From: Streptomyces sp. TP-A0356
GTDB lineage: Bacteria; Actinomycetota; Actinomycetes; Streptomycetales; Streptomycetaceae
Length of the DNA stretch: 64,000 bases
Assembly (NCBI RefSeq): GCF_001417775.1
Contig: NZ_BBZJ01000015.1
Coordinates: 124,001-188,000 of the forward strand
Direction: 5' to 3'
The notes beneath the pieces are model-generated. The model was given only the letters and a program-made list of their open reading frames with translations. It was not told the origin of the DNA and made no database searches. A program made the position numbers and the translations under genes. Below are positions 56,669 to 64,000 of the stretch, piece after piece; the stretch's first letter is position 1, and every line of letters begins with the position of its first letter.

Positions 56669-57091
56669 GCCGCTCCGCTCCCCTTCCCGTGTCCGATGCG
56701 CTCGTCGCAGGGCACCCAATCAGGCACCGGGGGCGTACGACAAGAGTCGGCGTCCGATCTGCTCCCGCGCACCGAAGGCGCCGACGATCCACAGCGGGGT
56801 TCCGCCATCCGGTGGCCGCGAACTGGCGCCAGGCGCCACTCGGTCAGCACGGTGTTCGGAGAGTGTCGGAGGTCGCGGCAGTCGGGCGCCGGAGTGGAGG
56901 CGCTGGTTCCCTTGGCGCACCGGCGCCCGACGTACTGCGGGTGCCCACTCGACCGGGAGGTACGCCCGATTTACCGCTGTCTGCGTGCTGTGCGCCGCTG
57001 GAAGGATCCAGCCCCCTCACGTACCCCTCACATGACAGACGTGTGGGCCCCGACTACAGCCGGGGCCCACAGGTGCGCTGACTGCGCGTCT
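56669..57091. other. Intergenic region with a terminator
   Basis: 423 bp. The only clear feature is the hairpin at 57042-57071 that closes the small hydrophobic protein gene. A frame ending GGTPLWIVGAFGARE (near 56770-56810, minus) looks protein-like but I cannot assign it. Confidence 0.35.
57042..57071. terminator. Terminator after hydrophobic protein copy 1
   Basis: An 11-bp stem TGTGGGCCCCG/CGGGGCCCACA with an eight-base loop, 21 bp past the stop at 57092. Confidence 0.8.
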
Positions 57092-57262
57092 CTACCAGCG
57101 GTACCAACGGCCCCGCCGACCGCCACTACCCGCCGGACGTACGACGAAGCCCAGCAACCACAGTACGAGCACGATGACGGCGATCCACCACAGTGCCTTC
57201 AGCGCAAAGCCCGCGCCGAACAGGATCAGAGCCAGCAGAAGAACAAGAAGCAAGGGAACCAT
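57092..57262 (-). CDS. 56-residue hydrophobic protein, copy 1
   Basis: A very small membrane protein: two hydrophobic stretches (LLLVLLLALILFGAGFAL and WWIAVIVLVLWLLGFVV) and a basic tail GGRRGRWYRW. It differs from the copy at 61437-61607 at only two residues. GGGAGG precedes the ATG. The upstream 80 bp also resemble those of copy 2, so promoter and gene were duplicated together. Small proteins of this type are often stress-induced; the role is unknown. Confidence 0.82.
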   Translation of the reverse strand: MVPLLLVLLLALILFGAGFALKALWWIAVIVLVLWLLGFVVRPAGSGGRRGRWYRW

Positions 57263-57477
57263 GTGTTTTCAACCTCCCGACCATCGAGTGCCCTCTCGAT
57301 GAGCGGACAAGCATCCAAGAATCTCGGTTTCTTCACTGCGATCGGGGGAATCCTGGCAAGTTCGCCGGGCGGGCGAGAACGGACCGACGCCAACAACTGA
57401 ATTCCGAAACCCGCCACTCACCGATGGAAATGGGGGCCCGTAGAAGCCACCGCCGCAAGCGTGCTCTCCGGTGAGGG

Positions 57478-58290
57478 TCAGAAGGCCGTGTGGGCGAACC
57501 AGTGATCGAGTGCGGTGAGCTCACCCGACACGTCGAAGGCAGTCTCCTGGTACGACCGCCGCCCGTAGAGCAGCAGCAGGAGGTCCCCCACCTGTCCCCG
57601 TGCCGCCGCCTGCGGCTCGGATGGCGCGGCGTCGGCTCCTGCCCGCGGCAGCAGGCGGAAGCCGTCCGGATCCAGCCGCACCCGCCACTCCTCGCCGGTT
57701 CCGCGGGCGGAGTCCGTGCTCTGGAAGGCGATGGTCTCGCCGTTGCCGCGCAGCTTCGTCACTGCCGGGGCGAAGACACTCGCGTAGGGCAGGTTGACGA
57801 GGAACTCGTCCACCCCGTCCGCCGCCAGGACGGGGTCGATGTCCGACTCCCGGCCGACGGCGCGCTCCGCGTCCACCCGGTGCACCAGCGTTTCGCACAG
57901 CATCCGGCGGGCCCAGAACCGCGCATGCTGGTCCGCGCCCCAGGCCCACATCGCCGCCTGGGGATCCGTGGCCCGCAGCACGGCGGCCACACCGGGCACG
58001 CCCGCCGCCACCCAGTCGGCATACTCCTCGGCACGTTCCGGCAGCCCCAGCTCCACGTCGCGACTGCGAGGCGGCTCCTGCACCAGCCCGGTCAGCAGCG
58101 TGGAGAACCAGCGCTGCAACGCTCCCACGTGCCGGGTGAGCTCGGCCAGCGTCCAGTCGGGACAGGAGGGCACGGGGGTCGCCGGGTCCGCGCCTCTCAC
58201 CACCTCGGCGAAGCGCAGGGTTTCCTCCTCGACCGCCTGCCGGTAGGCGTCGTACGGCAGCGGGCGCCCCGCCCGGCTCGTCGTCTCCAT
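57478..58290 (-). CDS. Maleylpyruvate isomerase family (mycothiol-dependent, DinB-like) protein
   Basis: A 270-residue TIGR03083-type protein. N-terminal metal-site helices include CPDWTLAELTRHVGALQRWF (His) and FWARRMLCETLVHRVDAERA (His), with an MDMT-like end domain (LDPDGFRLLPRAGADAAPS, DLLLLLYGRR). It may use mycothiol as cofactor, as actinobacterial members do. ATG at 58290 follows a purine-rich AGAGAGGCGG. Confidence 0.8.
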   Translation of the reverse strand: METTSRAGRPLPYDAYRQAVEEETLRFAEVVRGADPATPVPSCPDWTLAELTRHVGALQRWFSTLLTGLVQEPPRSRDVELGLPERAEEYADWVAAGVPGVAAVLRATDPQAAMWAWGADQHARFWARRMLCETLVHRVDAERAVGRESDIDPVLAADGVDEFLVNLPYASVFAPAVTKLRGNGETIAFQSTDSARGTGEEWRVRLDPDGFRLLPRAGADAAPSEPQAAARGQVGDLLLLLYGRRSYQETAFDVSGELTALDHWFAHTAF

Positions 58291-58546
58291 CTGCTGCCGC
58301 CTCTCTGTTCGCAGCCGGATCTCATCGTCATCAGTCTGGAGGCTGGAGTCCACTCCAAGGCAAACCCGAGGGGTTGTCCACCTCCGGCCGGCCTCTCCCG
58401 GCTGCGGCGGGAGGCGGTCTCGCTCCGCGTGGTGCAAGCTGCCGAGAGGAGGCGGCCTCGGTGGTGTGCGGCGGCGGGTGACCTCACAGGAGCCAGGGGC
58501 GCCGCCCTCAGCCCAGCTTGTGCGGAACGATCTGTGAAGGGCGGTC

Positions 58547-59401
58547 GTGTCGGTGAAGGATCCGAACGCCGGAGACGCGGAGGCCGCGGGCGCCGCGGGC
58601 GCCGCGGGGCACAACGGCGCAGCGTCCGGCGTCGGCGCCGCCATCGGTGCCGATGCGCCGTTGTCGGGATGCGCGGCGCTGGTGACCGGTGCGTCCAGTG
58701 GCATCGGTGCGGCCACTGCCCTGGAGCTGGCTCGGCGGGGCGCCGCCGTGGCGGTGGTCGCCCGGCGTACCGGGCGACTGGAGGAACTGGCCACGATGAT
58801 CCGTGACCAGGGCGGCAGGTGCGCCGTCCTCACCGCGGACCTGGCGGACGCGGTGCAGGCACGTCAGGCCGTGGAGGACGCTGTGCGCCACTTCGCGCGA
58901 TTGGACGTGCTGGTGAACAACGCCGGTTACGTGGCGATGGGCGCCATCGAGGAGAGCGACCCCGCGGACTGGGAGCGGATGGTCGACCTCAACTTCAACG
59001 CTGTCCTGCAAATGTCAGGGGCGGCGTTGCCGCACCTGCTGCGCGCGGCAGCCGACGGCCCCCGCGAGGTCGCCGATCTTGTGAACGTCAGCTCGGTCGG
59101 GGGCAGGGTGGTGCGAAGGAACAACGCCGTCTATTCGGCGACGAAGCACGCGGTGTGCGTGTTCAGCGAGGCCCTGCGCCAGGAGGTGACCGGAAGGGGG
59201 GTCCGGGTGGGACTCATCGAACCGGGTTTGACCGTGACCGAGATGGCGATCGGCGCCGGCCGCGGTGCCGCCCGTGACCTGCCGCAGAGCACCTGGCTGC
59301 ATGCCGAGGACATCGCCCGTGCCATCACCTTCATGATCACTCAGCCCTCGCACGTCGCGATCAACGAAATCATGATGCGCCCTACCGCCCAGGAACACTG
59401 A
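58547..59401 (+). CDS. Short-chain dehydrogenase/reductase
   Basis: A 284-residue classical SDR. The nucleotide loop is VTGASSGIGAATAL, the structural motif LVNNAGY, catalytic Ser in VNVSSVGGR and YSATK for Tyr/Lys; the PG-type loop LIEPGLTVTEM follows. It would reduce or oxidise a carbonyl/alcohol with NAD(P)H. The first 40 residues are an Ala/Gly-rich tail encoded partly by a 9-bp GC-rich repeat near 58584-58613, so a later start is possible. Starts with GTG. Confidence 0.88.
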   Translation: MSVKDPNAGDAEAAGAAGAAGHNGAASGVGAAIGADAPLSGCAALVTGASSGIGAATALELARRGAAVAVVARRTGRLEELATMIRDQGGRCAVLTADLADAVQARQAVEDAVRHFARLDVLVNNAGYVAMGAIEESDPADWERMVDLNFNAVLQMSGAALPHLLRAAADGPREVADLVNVSSVGGRVVRRNNAVYSATKHAVCVFSEALRQEVTGRGVRVGLIEPGLTVTEMAIGAGRGAARDLPQSTWLHAEDIARAITFMITQPSHVAINEIMMRPTAQEH

Positions 59402-59470
59402 CCACCGGGTGCCGGACACCTCGTCCCCGGCCCCGGCGTCGAGCCGGCGCGCTTTCGGTCTGCGCTGCTG

Positions 59471-60553
59471 TCAGCGTGGTGCTTTGGCCCTTGTCGTGTG
59501 CGGGGCGTCGAGTCGGTGGCTGAGGAAGCCGAACGCGTCCGGGTACATCCGTGTCCAGGTGTTGTAGTTGTGGCCGCCGCTGGGGAGCACCAGGGTCTGC
59601 GTCTGAACCCGGGTGCCTGCGGCCGCCCGTACGAACTGCTGGATGTAGCTCGGCGGGCTCAGCCGGTCCTGGGCCGAGGTGGCGAGGAACAGGCTCACGC
59701 CGGCGGTGCTGTGCCGCACCAGACCGGTGGGGCTGGTACGTTCCCGCAGCGCCGGGTCCTTGATGACGCCCTTGTCCCCGGTGAGCGGGTCGGGGTCGAG
59801 CGCGACACCGGCAGCGAAGACGCTCGGATAGACCAGCGGCAGCCGGGCAGCGCAGAAGCCTCCCGTGGAATAGCCCATCAGGCCCCAGCCGTGCGCGCCG
59901 GGCAGGGTGCGGAACTTCCGGCTGATCAGCTCCGGCACGTCCCGAGCCATCCAGGTGGCGACCTTGCGGTCCGGTACATCGGTGCAGTCGGTGTCGATGC
60001 CACCCGGATCGACCACCGGCATGGCCAGGATGAACGGATGGACCGTGCCCTGGTTCACCAGCTGCTGGAAGTCCTTCGGGATGCCGCCGTGCTCGATCCA
60101 GGAGGCGGGACTGCCCGGCACTCCGTGCAGCAACATCACGACCGGGAAACGGGTATTGCGGTACTGCGGCGAGTCGTATTGCGGCGGGGTCCAGACGACG
60201 ACCTCACCGGACAGCTTGGAGTGCGCACCGCGGAAGTAGGTGTCCATCAGCCCCGTGTCGCCGCGGGTGAACTTGGCCCGGTCCGGCGGCGGGCCGGGCA
60301 TGGCGACGGTGCCGGTGCTGTTGTCCCTCCCCAGCAGGTCGTCCCAGGAGGCGTACAGGCCATAGCTGTTGTTGATCCAGGTCGCCACCACCGAGATCGC
60401 GGTCAGCTGGCAGCAGCCGATCATCAACAACCGCAGTACCCAGCGCAGCGATCGCGGCCCCCGCAGCAGCGACCACAGCACCATGGTGCCGACCACGCAG
60501 AACACGGTGGCCACTATGAGCAGGACGAAGAACGGCGTCCCGGTGAGACTCAC
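59471..60553 (-). CDS. Membrane-anchored esterase (Esterase D/Ag85-like)
   Basis: A 360-residue protein with two N-terminal membrane helices (FFVLLIVATVFCVVGTMVLW and VLRLLMIGCCQLTAISVVAT) and an outer alpha/beta hydrolase domain: VVMLLHGVPGSPASWI, the nucleophile elbow GYSTGG (Ser), and a C-terminal LPSGGHNYNTW (His). This architecture resembles Streptomyces and corynebacterial esterases near the mycolyltransferase/Ag85 group; streptomycetes do not make mycolates, so a simple esterase is likelier. GTG at 60553 follows AGGAGG. Confidence 0.85.
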   Translation of the reverse strand: MSLTGTPFFVLLIVATVFCVVGTMVLWSLLRGPRSLRWVLRLLMIGCCQLTAISVVATWINNSYGLYASWDDLLGRDNSTGTVAMPGPPPDRAKFTRGDTGLMDTYFRGAHSKLSGEVVVWTPPQYDSPQYRNTRFPVVMLLHGVPGSPASWIEHGGIPKDFQQLVNQGTVHPFILAMPVVDPGGIDTDCTDVPDRKVATWMARDVPELISRKFRTLPGAHGWGLMGYSTGGFCAARLPLVYPSVFAAGVALDPDPLTGDKGVIKDPALRERTSPTGLVRHSTAGVSLFLATSAQDRLSPPSYIQQFVRAAAGTRVQTQTLVLPSGGHNYNTWTRMYPDAFGFLSHRLDAPHTTRAKAPR

Positions 60554-60779
60554 GCGTCGGCCTCCTAGCCGGTCGAACCCAGGGTGGGTGGAGACATGCG
60601 CTTCACGGAACCACAGCCCGGCGAGTTGATCAAAATCCACTGTGCCGAGTCTCCCGGCACACCCTCAGCCGCCGCCCTCAAAGGGCAGGTCAGCGCATGG
60701 GACGTCCCACGTTGCCCTCACTTGCCCGGATGCCCTGGCCCTTTCCCGACGCTCCACCCCACTCTCGGTGGTGCAAGAC

Positions 60780-60810
60780 GGGCGGCACGGTCCACCCCGT
60801 GCCGCCCTTT
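60780..60810 (+). promoter_or_regulatory. Terminator-like hairpin in a 5' leader
   Basis: A perfect 11-bp stem GGGCGGCACGG/CCGTGCCGCCC with a six-base loop followed by TTT, only 24 bp before the start of the secreted protein gene. It may attenuate transcription or end an upstream transcript. Confidence 0.55.
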
Positions 60811-60833
60811 CGACGAACGAGAGAGGTGGACCC

Positions 60834-61271
60834 ATGTCCATGCTCAGGAAGATCTCCGTGACCGGGATGACGCTCGCCATGGGTGTGGGCGGTCTCGCTC
60901 TGACGGGCACCTCCGCCGCCGCGCAAGCCGACAACTCCCAGCATCACACCGCGTCACAGAGCGGCGACGTCGCCCATGTCGCGAGCGGCACCTCGGCCGC
61001 CGCCTCGGGCTGGTACGCCTGCGACGAGCGCACCGGCACCTGGCACGACCGGAACACCGCCGGCGGCTTCTGCGACGGCCAGGGCCCGAACTGGTCGTAC
61101 CAGACGCACGCCCAGTGCAAGGACGGCACCCTGACCAGCGGGGCACGGCGCTGGGCCGGCGATCGGCGCTGGTCGTACGCCTACTGCGCCGGGCACGGCG
61201 GCCTCAGCCAGGCCTGGGTAAGCATGTACTACGACGGCCGCTACAGTGCCACCGGCATGAGGATCCTCTGA
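60834..61271 (+). CDS. Small secreted Trp/Cys/Gly-rich protein
   Basis: A 145-residue exported protein. The signal peptide is cleaved near SAAAQA; the mature part is rich in Trp, Tyr, His and Cys (SGWYACDERTGTWHDRNTAG, WSYQTHAQCKDGT, WSYAYCAGHGG). Four cysteines could form two disulfides. GAGAGG precedes the ATG at 60834. No family recognised. Confidence 0.75.
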   Translation: MSMLRKISVTGMTLAMGVGGLALTGTSAAAQADNSQHHTASQSGDVAHVASGTSAAASGWYACDERTGTWHDRNTAGGFCDGQGPNWSYQTHAQCKDGTLTSGARRWAGDRRWSYAYCAGHGGLSQAWVSMYYDGRYSATGMRIL

Positions 61272-61385
61272 AGGGTCGCCCCCAGAGTCGGATCCGAGCA
61301 GCGGCCGTCCAGCCGAAGGCGGACGGCCGCCCCGCCGGTTCTCCTCCCCCCAGCGTCCGGGCGCCCCACGGGGGTGGGCGCAGAC

Positions 61386-61416
61386 GAGGGGGCCCCGGCG
61401 CGCAGCCGGGGCCCCT
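61386..61416. terminator. Terminator after hydrophobic protein copy 2
   Basis: GGGGCCCCGGC/GCCGGGGCCCC stem with a five-base loop, 20 bp past the stop at 61437; equivalent to the hairpin behind copy 1. Confidence 0.78.
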
Positions 61417-61436
61417 CTCGCGCTGGCTCTGCGTGT

Positions 61437-61607
61437 CTACCAGCGGTACCAGCGGCCTCGTCGGCCGCCGCCTGCCGCCGGGCGGACGACGAAGCCCAGC
61501 AGCCACAGCACGAGCACGATGACGGCGATCCACCACAGTGCCTTCAGCGCAAAGCCCGCACCGAAAAGGATCAGAGCCAGTAGAAGAACGAGAAGCAAGG
61601 GAACCAT
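61437..61607 (-). CDS. 56-residue hydrophobic protein, copy 2
   Basis: Twin of the 57092-57262 gene: same two membrane stretches and basic tail, with only AAG for AGS differences near residue 44. GGAGG stands before the ATG at 61607. The 5' region (GCTTGTC, GAAGAAAC and surrounding bases) is also conserved with copy 1. Confidence 0.83.
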   Translation of the reverse strand: MVPLLLVLLLALILFGAGFALKALWWIAVIVLVLWLLGFVVRPAAGGGRRGRWYRW

Positions 61608-61813
61608 TTCTATCAACCTCCAGTCCGGCGAGTGCCCGCTCGACGAGCAGACAAGCATCCAGAAATCCCCGTTTCTTCAGCGTGGACCGGGGAAGTCTTG
61701 ACGGTTCGCCCGCACCTCGACTCATCATCCAAAGGGCAGCGGACGACGACGTTTCGAGAGGGTCCCGAAGTTGGTGCTGTGAATTCCGTTGCTCAGGGCA
61801 GGCCTTGTCCCTT

Positions 61814-62254
61814 TCACCGTGGCTTCGTCGGCCGGCCGGCGACCACGCGCTTGATGCCGATCAAGACCCGGTACCGCTCATGTGCGGCGAACTCCGTCAT
61901 GTCCCAGACTGCAGGACGTCCCATCTCCGCACACAGGTGCAGCACCCGTCCCTCGTCCACCCGGACCCCGACGTGGGCGCCGTAAGCATCGTCGGTGGCG
62001 TTGAACAGCAGCAGGTCGAGCGGCCGGGCGGCCGACACGCGGATCGTGGCCCGCGTATCCGTCCATAGGTCACTCGAGCGCAGAGCGGGTGCGGCCAGGC
62101 CGAAGTGCCGAAGTACCTCGTAGGCGAACAACTGGCAGTTCGCGCCCATTGACAGGCCAGGACGAGCGGTCACCGCCCGCGAACCCGGAAATCGGGAGCC
62201 CACGTAGGGAACGGTCCAGAAGTCGGCCGGTAGTTGGTGGAGCACTGGATCCAT
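61814..62254 (-). CDS. NlpC/P60-like cysteine hydrolase
   Basis: A 146-residue protein with the order expected for an NlpC/P60-type papain-like fold: Cys in GANCQLFAYEVLRHFG, a following LDLLLFNATDD strand, and His in GAHVGVRVDEGRVLHLC. There is no signal peptide, so it is either cytoplasmic or exported by another route. Peptidoglycan peptide or other amide substrates are possible. Confidence 0.7.
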   Translation of the reverse strand: MDPVLHQLPADFWTVPYVGSRFPGSRAVTARPGLSMGANCQLFAYEVLRHFGLAAPALRSSDLWTDTRATIRVSAARPLDLLLFNATDDAYGAHVGVRVDEGRVLHLCAEMGRPAVWDMTEFAAHERYRVLIGIKRVVAGRPTKPR

Positions 62255-62327
62255 GCACCCATCATGATCCCCCTGTCACTGCTCCCTGTCGCGGCTCCTT
62301 GTCACTGCTCCTCGTCACTGCTCCTCG

Positions 62328-63422
62328 TCACGGCGCGGCACCGAGGCCGGTGACCAGGTCGGTGACCGCGCCGAGGCCGCCGGCGGCCAGAGCTTGGCGT
62401 TGCCGATCCGCGCCCGTACCTCGCTGGAGCAGACGGCCTAGGAGCGTGGTCACTTCGTCGGCGTCGCCGGCCGCCTCCAGAGCGGGGCTCACATGCTCCA
62501 GGAACCGGTTCACCGCGTCGCGCGCAGGGCGGCGCCGGCCGTCGGGGTCGATCAGCTCTCCGCTCAGCCCGTAACGGGCGGCCTGCCACATCTCCGCCTG
62601 TACCAGCTCCGGAGCGGGCTCCGGTGCCCGGCTGCGCGAGCCGGTTGCGGACAGCTCCGTGGCCACCAGGGCGCGTACCAGGCCGGCGAACATCACGGCG
62701 TCGTCCGTGCGCAACTGGACGTCCAGGCAGCGGAGTTCCACCGTGGGGTAGTTCTCGGACAACCGGGCCTGCCAGTACAACTGGCCGGTGTCACTGATGA
62801 CTCCCGCCGACAGCAGCCGGCGTACCCGCCTGTCGTAGTCCCTTTCGTCGGCGAAGTGCGGTGGAACCCCGCTGACCGGCCAGCGATCGAAGATGATGGT
62901 GCGCCAGCTTGCGAAGCCCGTGTCGTGCCCCTCCCACAGCGGGGAGTTCGCTCCCATGGCGGTCAGCGTGGGCAACCACAGCCGGATCCGGTTCAGTACG
63001 TCGACTCCGACGCGCCGACTGGGGACCGCGACGTGCACGTGCATGCCGTTGACCATCTGCTCGGCCACCAGCTGTGGGGCCTGTCGCTGCATGGCCTGGT
63101 AGCGGGTCTTGTCGGTGACGGGGACGGGCAGGCCCTGCGCCGACGGCGGCGTGCCGCTGACCATGATCCGGCATCCCTGTGCCTTCGCCGCTGCGGCCAC
63201 CGCATGGCGCAGACGGCGTAGGTGTCCCCGGACCTCGTCCAGCGTGGCACACACCGGAGTGGCCACCTCGATCTGAGCCTGCAGCAGTTCCGGCTGGACC
63301 TCGTCGGCGGCGACGAACGGCTCCAGGCCGACCGCGGCCCGCACCTTCTCCCCCTGCGGTGCCAGACGGCCCGTGGCCGGATCGATCAACAAGTACTCTT
63401 CTTCGACACCGACCGTCGCCAT
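62328..63422 (-). CDS. Carboxylate-amine ligase, YbdK/GCS2 family
   Basis: A 364-residue ATP-dependent glutamate-cysteine-ligase-type enzyme. It shows [16 protein letters not shown] at the N-terminus, [44 protein letters not shown] and [17 protein letters not shown], all typical of the type 2 family. YbdK proteins show weak gamma-glutamylcysteine synthetase activity; actinobacteria use mycothiol, so the true substrate is open. ATG at 63422 begins at the conserved start, with GGAAGA before it. Confidence 0.88.
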   Translation of the reverse strand: MATVGVEEEYLLIDPATGRLAPQGEKVRAAVGLEPFVAADEVQPELLQAQIEVATPVCATLDEVRGHLRRLRHAVAAAAKAQGCRIMVSGTPPSAQGLPVPVTDKTRYQAMQRQAPQLVAEQMVNGMHVHVAVPSRRVGVDVLNRIRLWLPTLTAMGANSPLWEGHDTGFASWRTIIFDRWPVSGVPPHFADERDYDRRVRRLLSAGVISDTGQLYWQARLSENYPTVELRCLDVQLRTDDAVMFAGLVRALVATELSATGSRSRAPEPAPELVQAEMWQAARYGLSGELIDPDGRRRPARDAVNRFLEHVSPALEAAGDADEVTTLLGRLLQRGTGADRQRQALAAGGLGAVTDLVTGLGAAP

Positions 63423-63550
63423 CAGCGATTCTTCCGTTCGCTCCGCGCCCGGCACCGATCCGTGCGCCTCCAGGTTGCTTCTGGCAGGTTCCGCGGCCGG
63501 AACGATTCAAACCTGCCCCCGCGCCCTGTGGGCAGCTCTCCGCCTCATTC

Positions 63551-64000
63551 TCAGCTCGCCCACGCGAGCAGCCGCTCCCCCGGTTCGCGCTCCCGCAACC
63601 GGGCCAGCGACTGCTTCTCCAGTTGGCGCACGCGTTCGCGGGTCAGTCCGACGTGGCGGGCGATCTCCTCCAGGGTGCGCGGCTGTCCGTCGTGGAGGCC
63701 GTAGCGCAGACTGAGGATCAGTGCTTCGCGGGGGGCCAGGGTGCCGACGGCGTCCCGTAGTTCTTCCGCGAGTGCCTGGTACTCGGCGACCTCCGGAGCC
63801 TGCAGTATGTCCGTGTCGGGGATGAGGTCGCCGACGACCGTCTCCCCGGTGTCGTCCACCGGTGCGTCCAGGCTCACGGTCTGCCGCCCGACGTGGCGCA
63901 GCCAGGCGACCTTGTCCTCGGTGACTCCGCTGTCGCGGGCAACCTCCTCGGCGGTGGGCTCGCGGTCCAGGGCGAGCCGCAGGCGTCGTTCGATCTTGGC
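63551..64000 (-). CDS. Sigma-70 family sigma factor (HrdB-like), 5' part outside the window
   Basis: The last 149 codons of a primary-type sigma factor; the frame is open to the right edge at 64000. Region 3 is seen as LDREPTAEEVARDSGVTEDK and region 4 as ALILSLRYGLHDGQPRTLEE plus the -35-binding helix-turn-helix LTRERVRQLEKQSLARLRE. The C-terminal tail is short. It looks like one of the Hrd principal-type paralogues rather than an ECF factor. Confidence 0.88.
   Translation of the reverse strand, partial: AKIERRLRLALDREPTAEEVARDSGVTEDKVAWLRHVGRQTVSLDAPVDDTGETVVGDLIPDTDILQAPEVAEYQALAEELRDAVGTLAPREALILSLRYGLHDGQPRTLEEIARHVGLTRERVRQLEKQSLARLREREPGERLLAWAS

Overview
The window looks like chromosomal DNA from a Streptomyces-type actinobacterium. 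The evidence is a very high G+C content, frequent GTG starts, strong AGGAGG ribosome sites, several apparently leaderless genes, streptogrisin-type protease and sedolisin genes, a mycothiol-type DinB protein and a HrdB-like sigma factor. All product names come from reading the sequence; no database search was possible.

Layout. 0-17 kb: diaminopropionate ammonia-lyase, an AHSA1-like protein, a glycosyltransferase remnant, LtrA, a DUF1348 protein behind a double operator, an epoxide hydrolase, a streptogrisin-like protease divergent from a secreted beta-propeller protein, a sedolisin, a luciferase-like monooxygenase, a DAO-type oxidoreductase, and a four-gene polar-amino-acid ABC operon that ends in its own LacI regulator and is headed by palindromic operators. 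17.3-19.3 kb: a complete IS701-like element with terminal inverted repeats, a TTAG target duplication and a second, non-transposase gene inside it. 19.4-24.1 kb: a GH15 enzyme and a three-gene set (membrane cytochrome b/molybdopterin oxidoreductase, small membrane protein, methyltransferase). 24.4-25.2 kb: an IS5-type element with a TTA target duplication. 25.2-27.9 kb: alpha/beta hydrolase, HxlR regulator, P450.

28-36.7 kb is a coherent sugar locus: a secreted PA14-GH2 glycosidase divergent from a LacI regulator, followed by a YtfQ-YtfR-YtfT-YjfF type ABC importer. A matching operator lies in front of both the glycosidase and the importer, and galactofuranoside use is the best guess. 36.9-44.2 kb: PhzF, a UvrA-like ATPase, a decayed glyoxalase, a Ser/Thr kinase with a five-helix membrane tail, and an AbrB-family membrane protein.

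44.5-49.9 kb encodes a three-subunit formate dehydrogenase. Its catalytic subunit is interrupted by an in-frame UGA followed at the canonical distance by a GGUCU hairpin, so it reads as a selenoprotein. The rest holds small membrane proteins and lipoproteins, a nucleotidyltransferase, a CYTH-CHAD protein, two DinB/mycothiol-type proteins, an SDR, an esterase, a duplicated 56-residue hydrophobic protein, an NlpC/P60-like protein, a YbdK-type ligase, and the 3' part of a sigma-70 gene running off the right edge.
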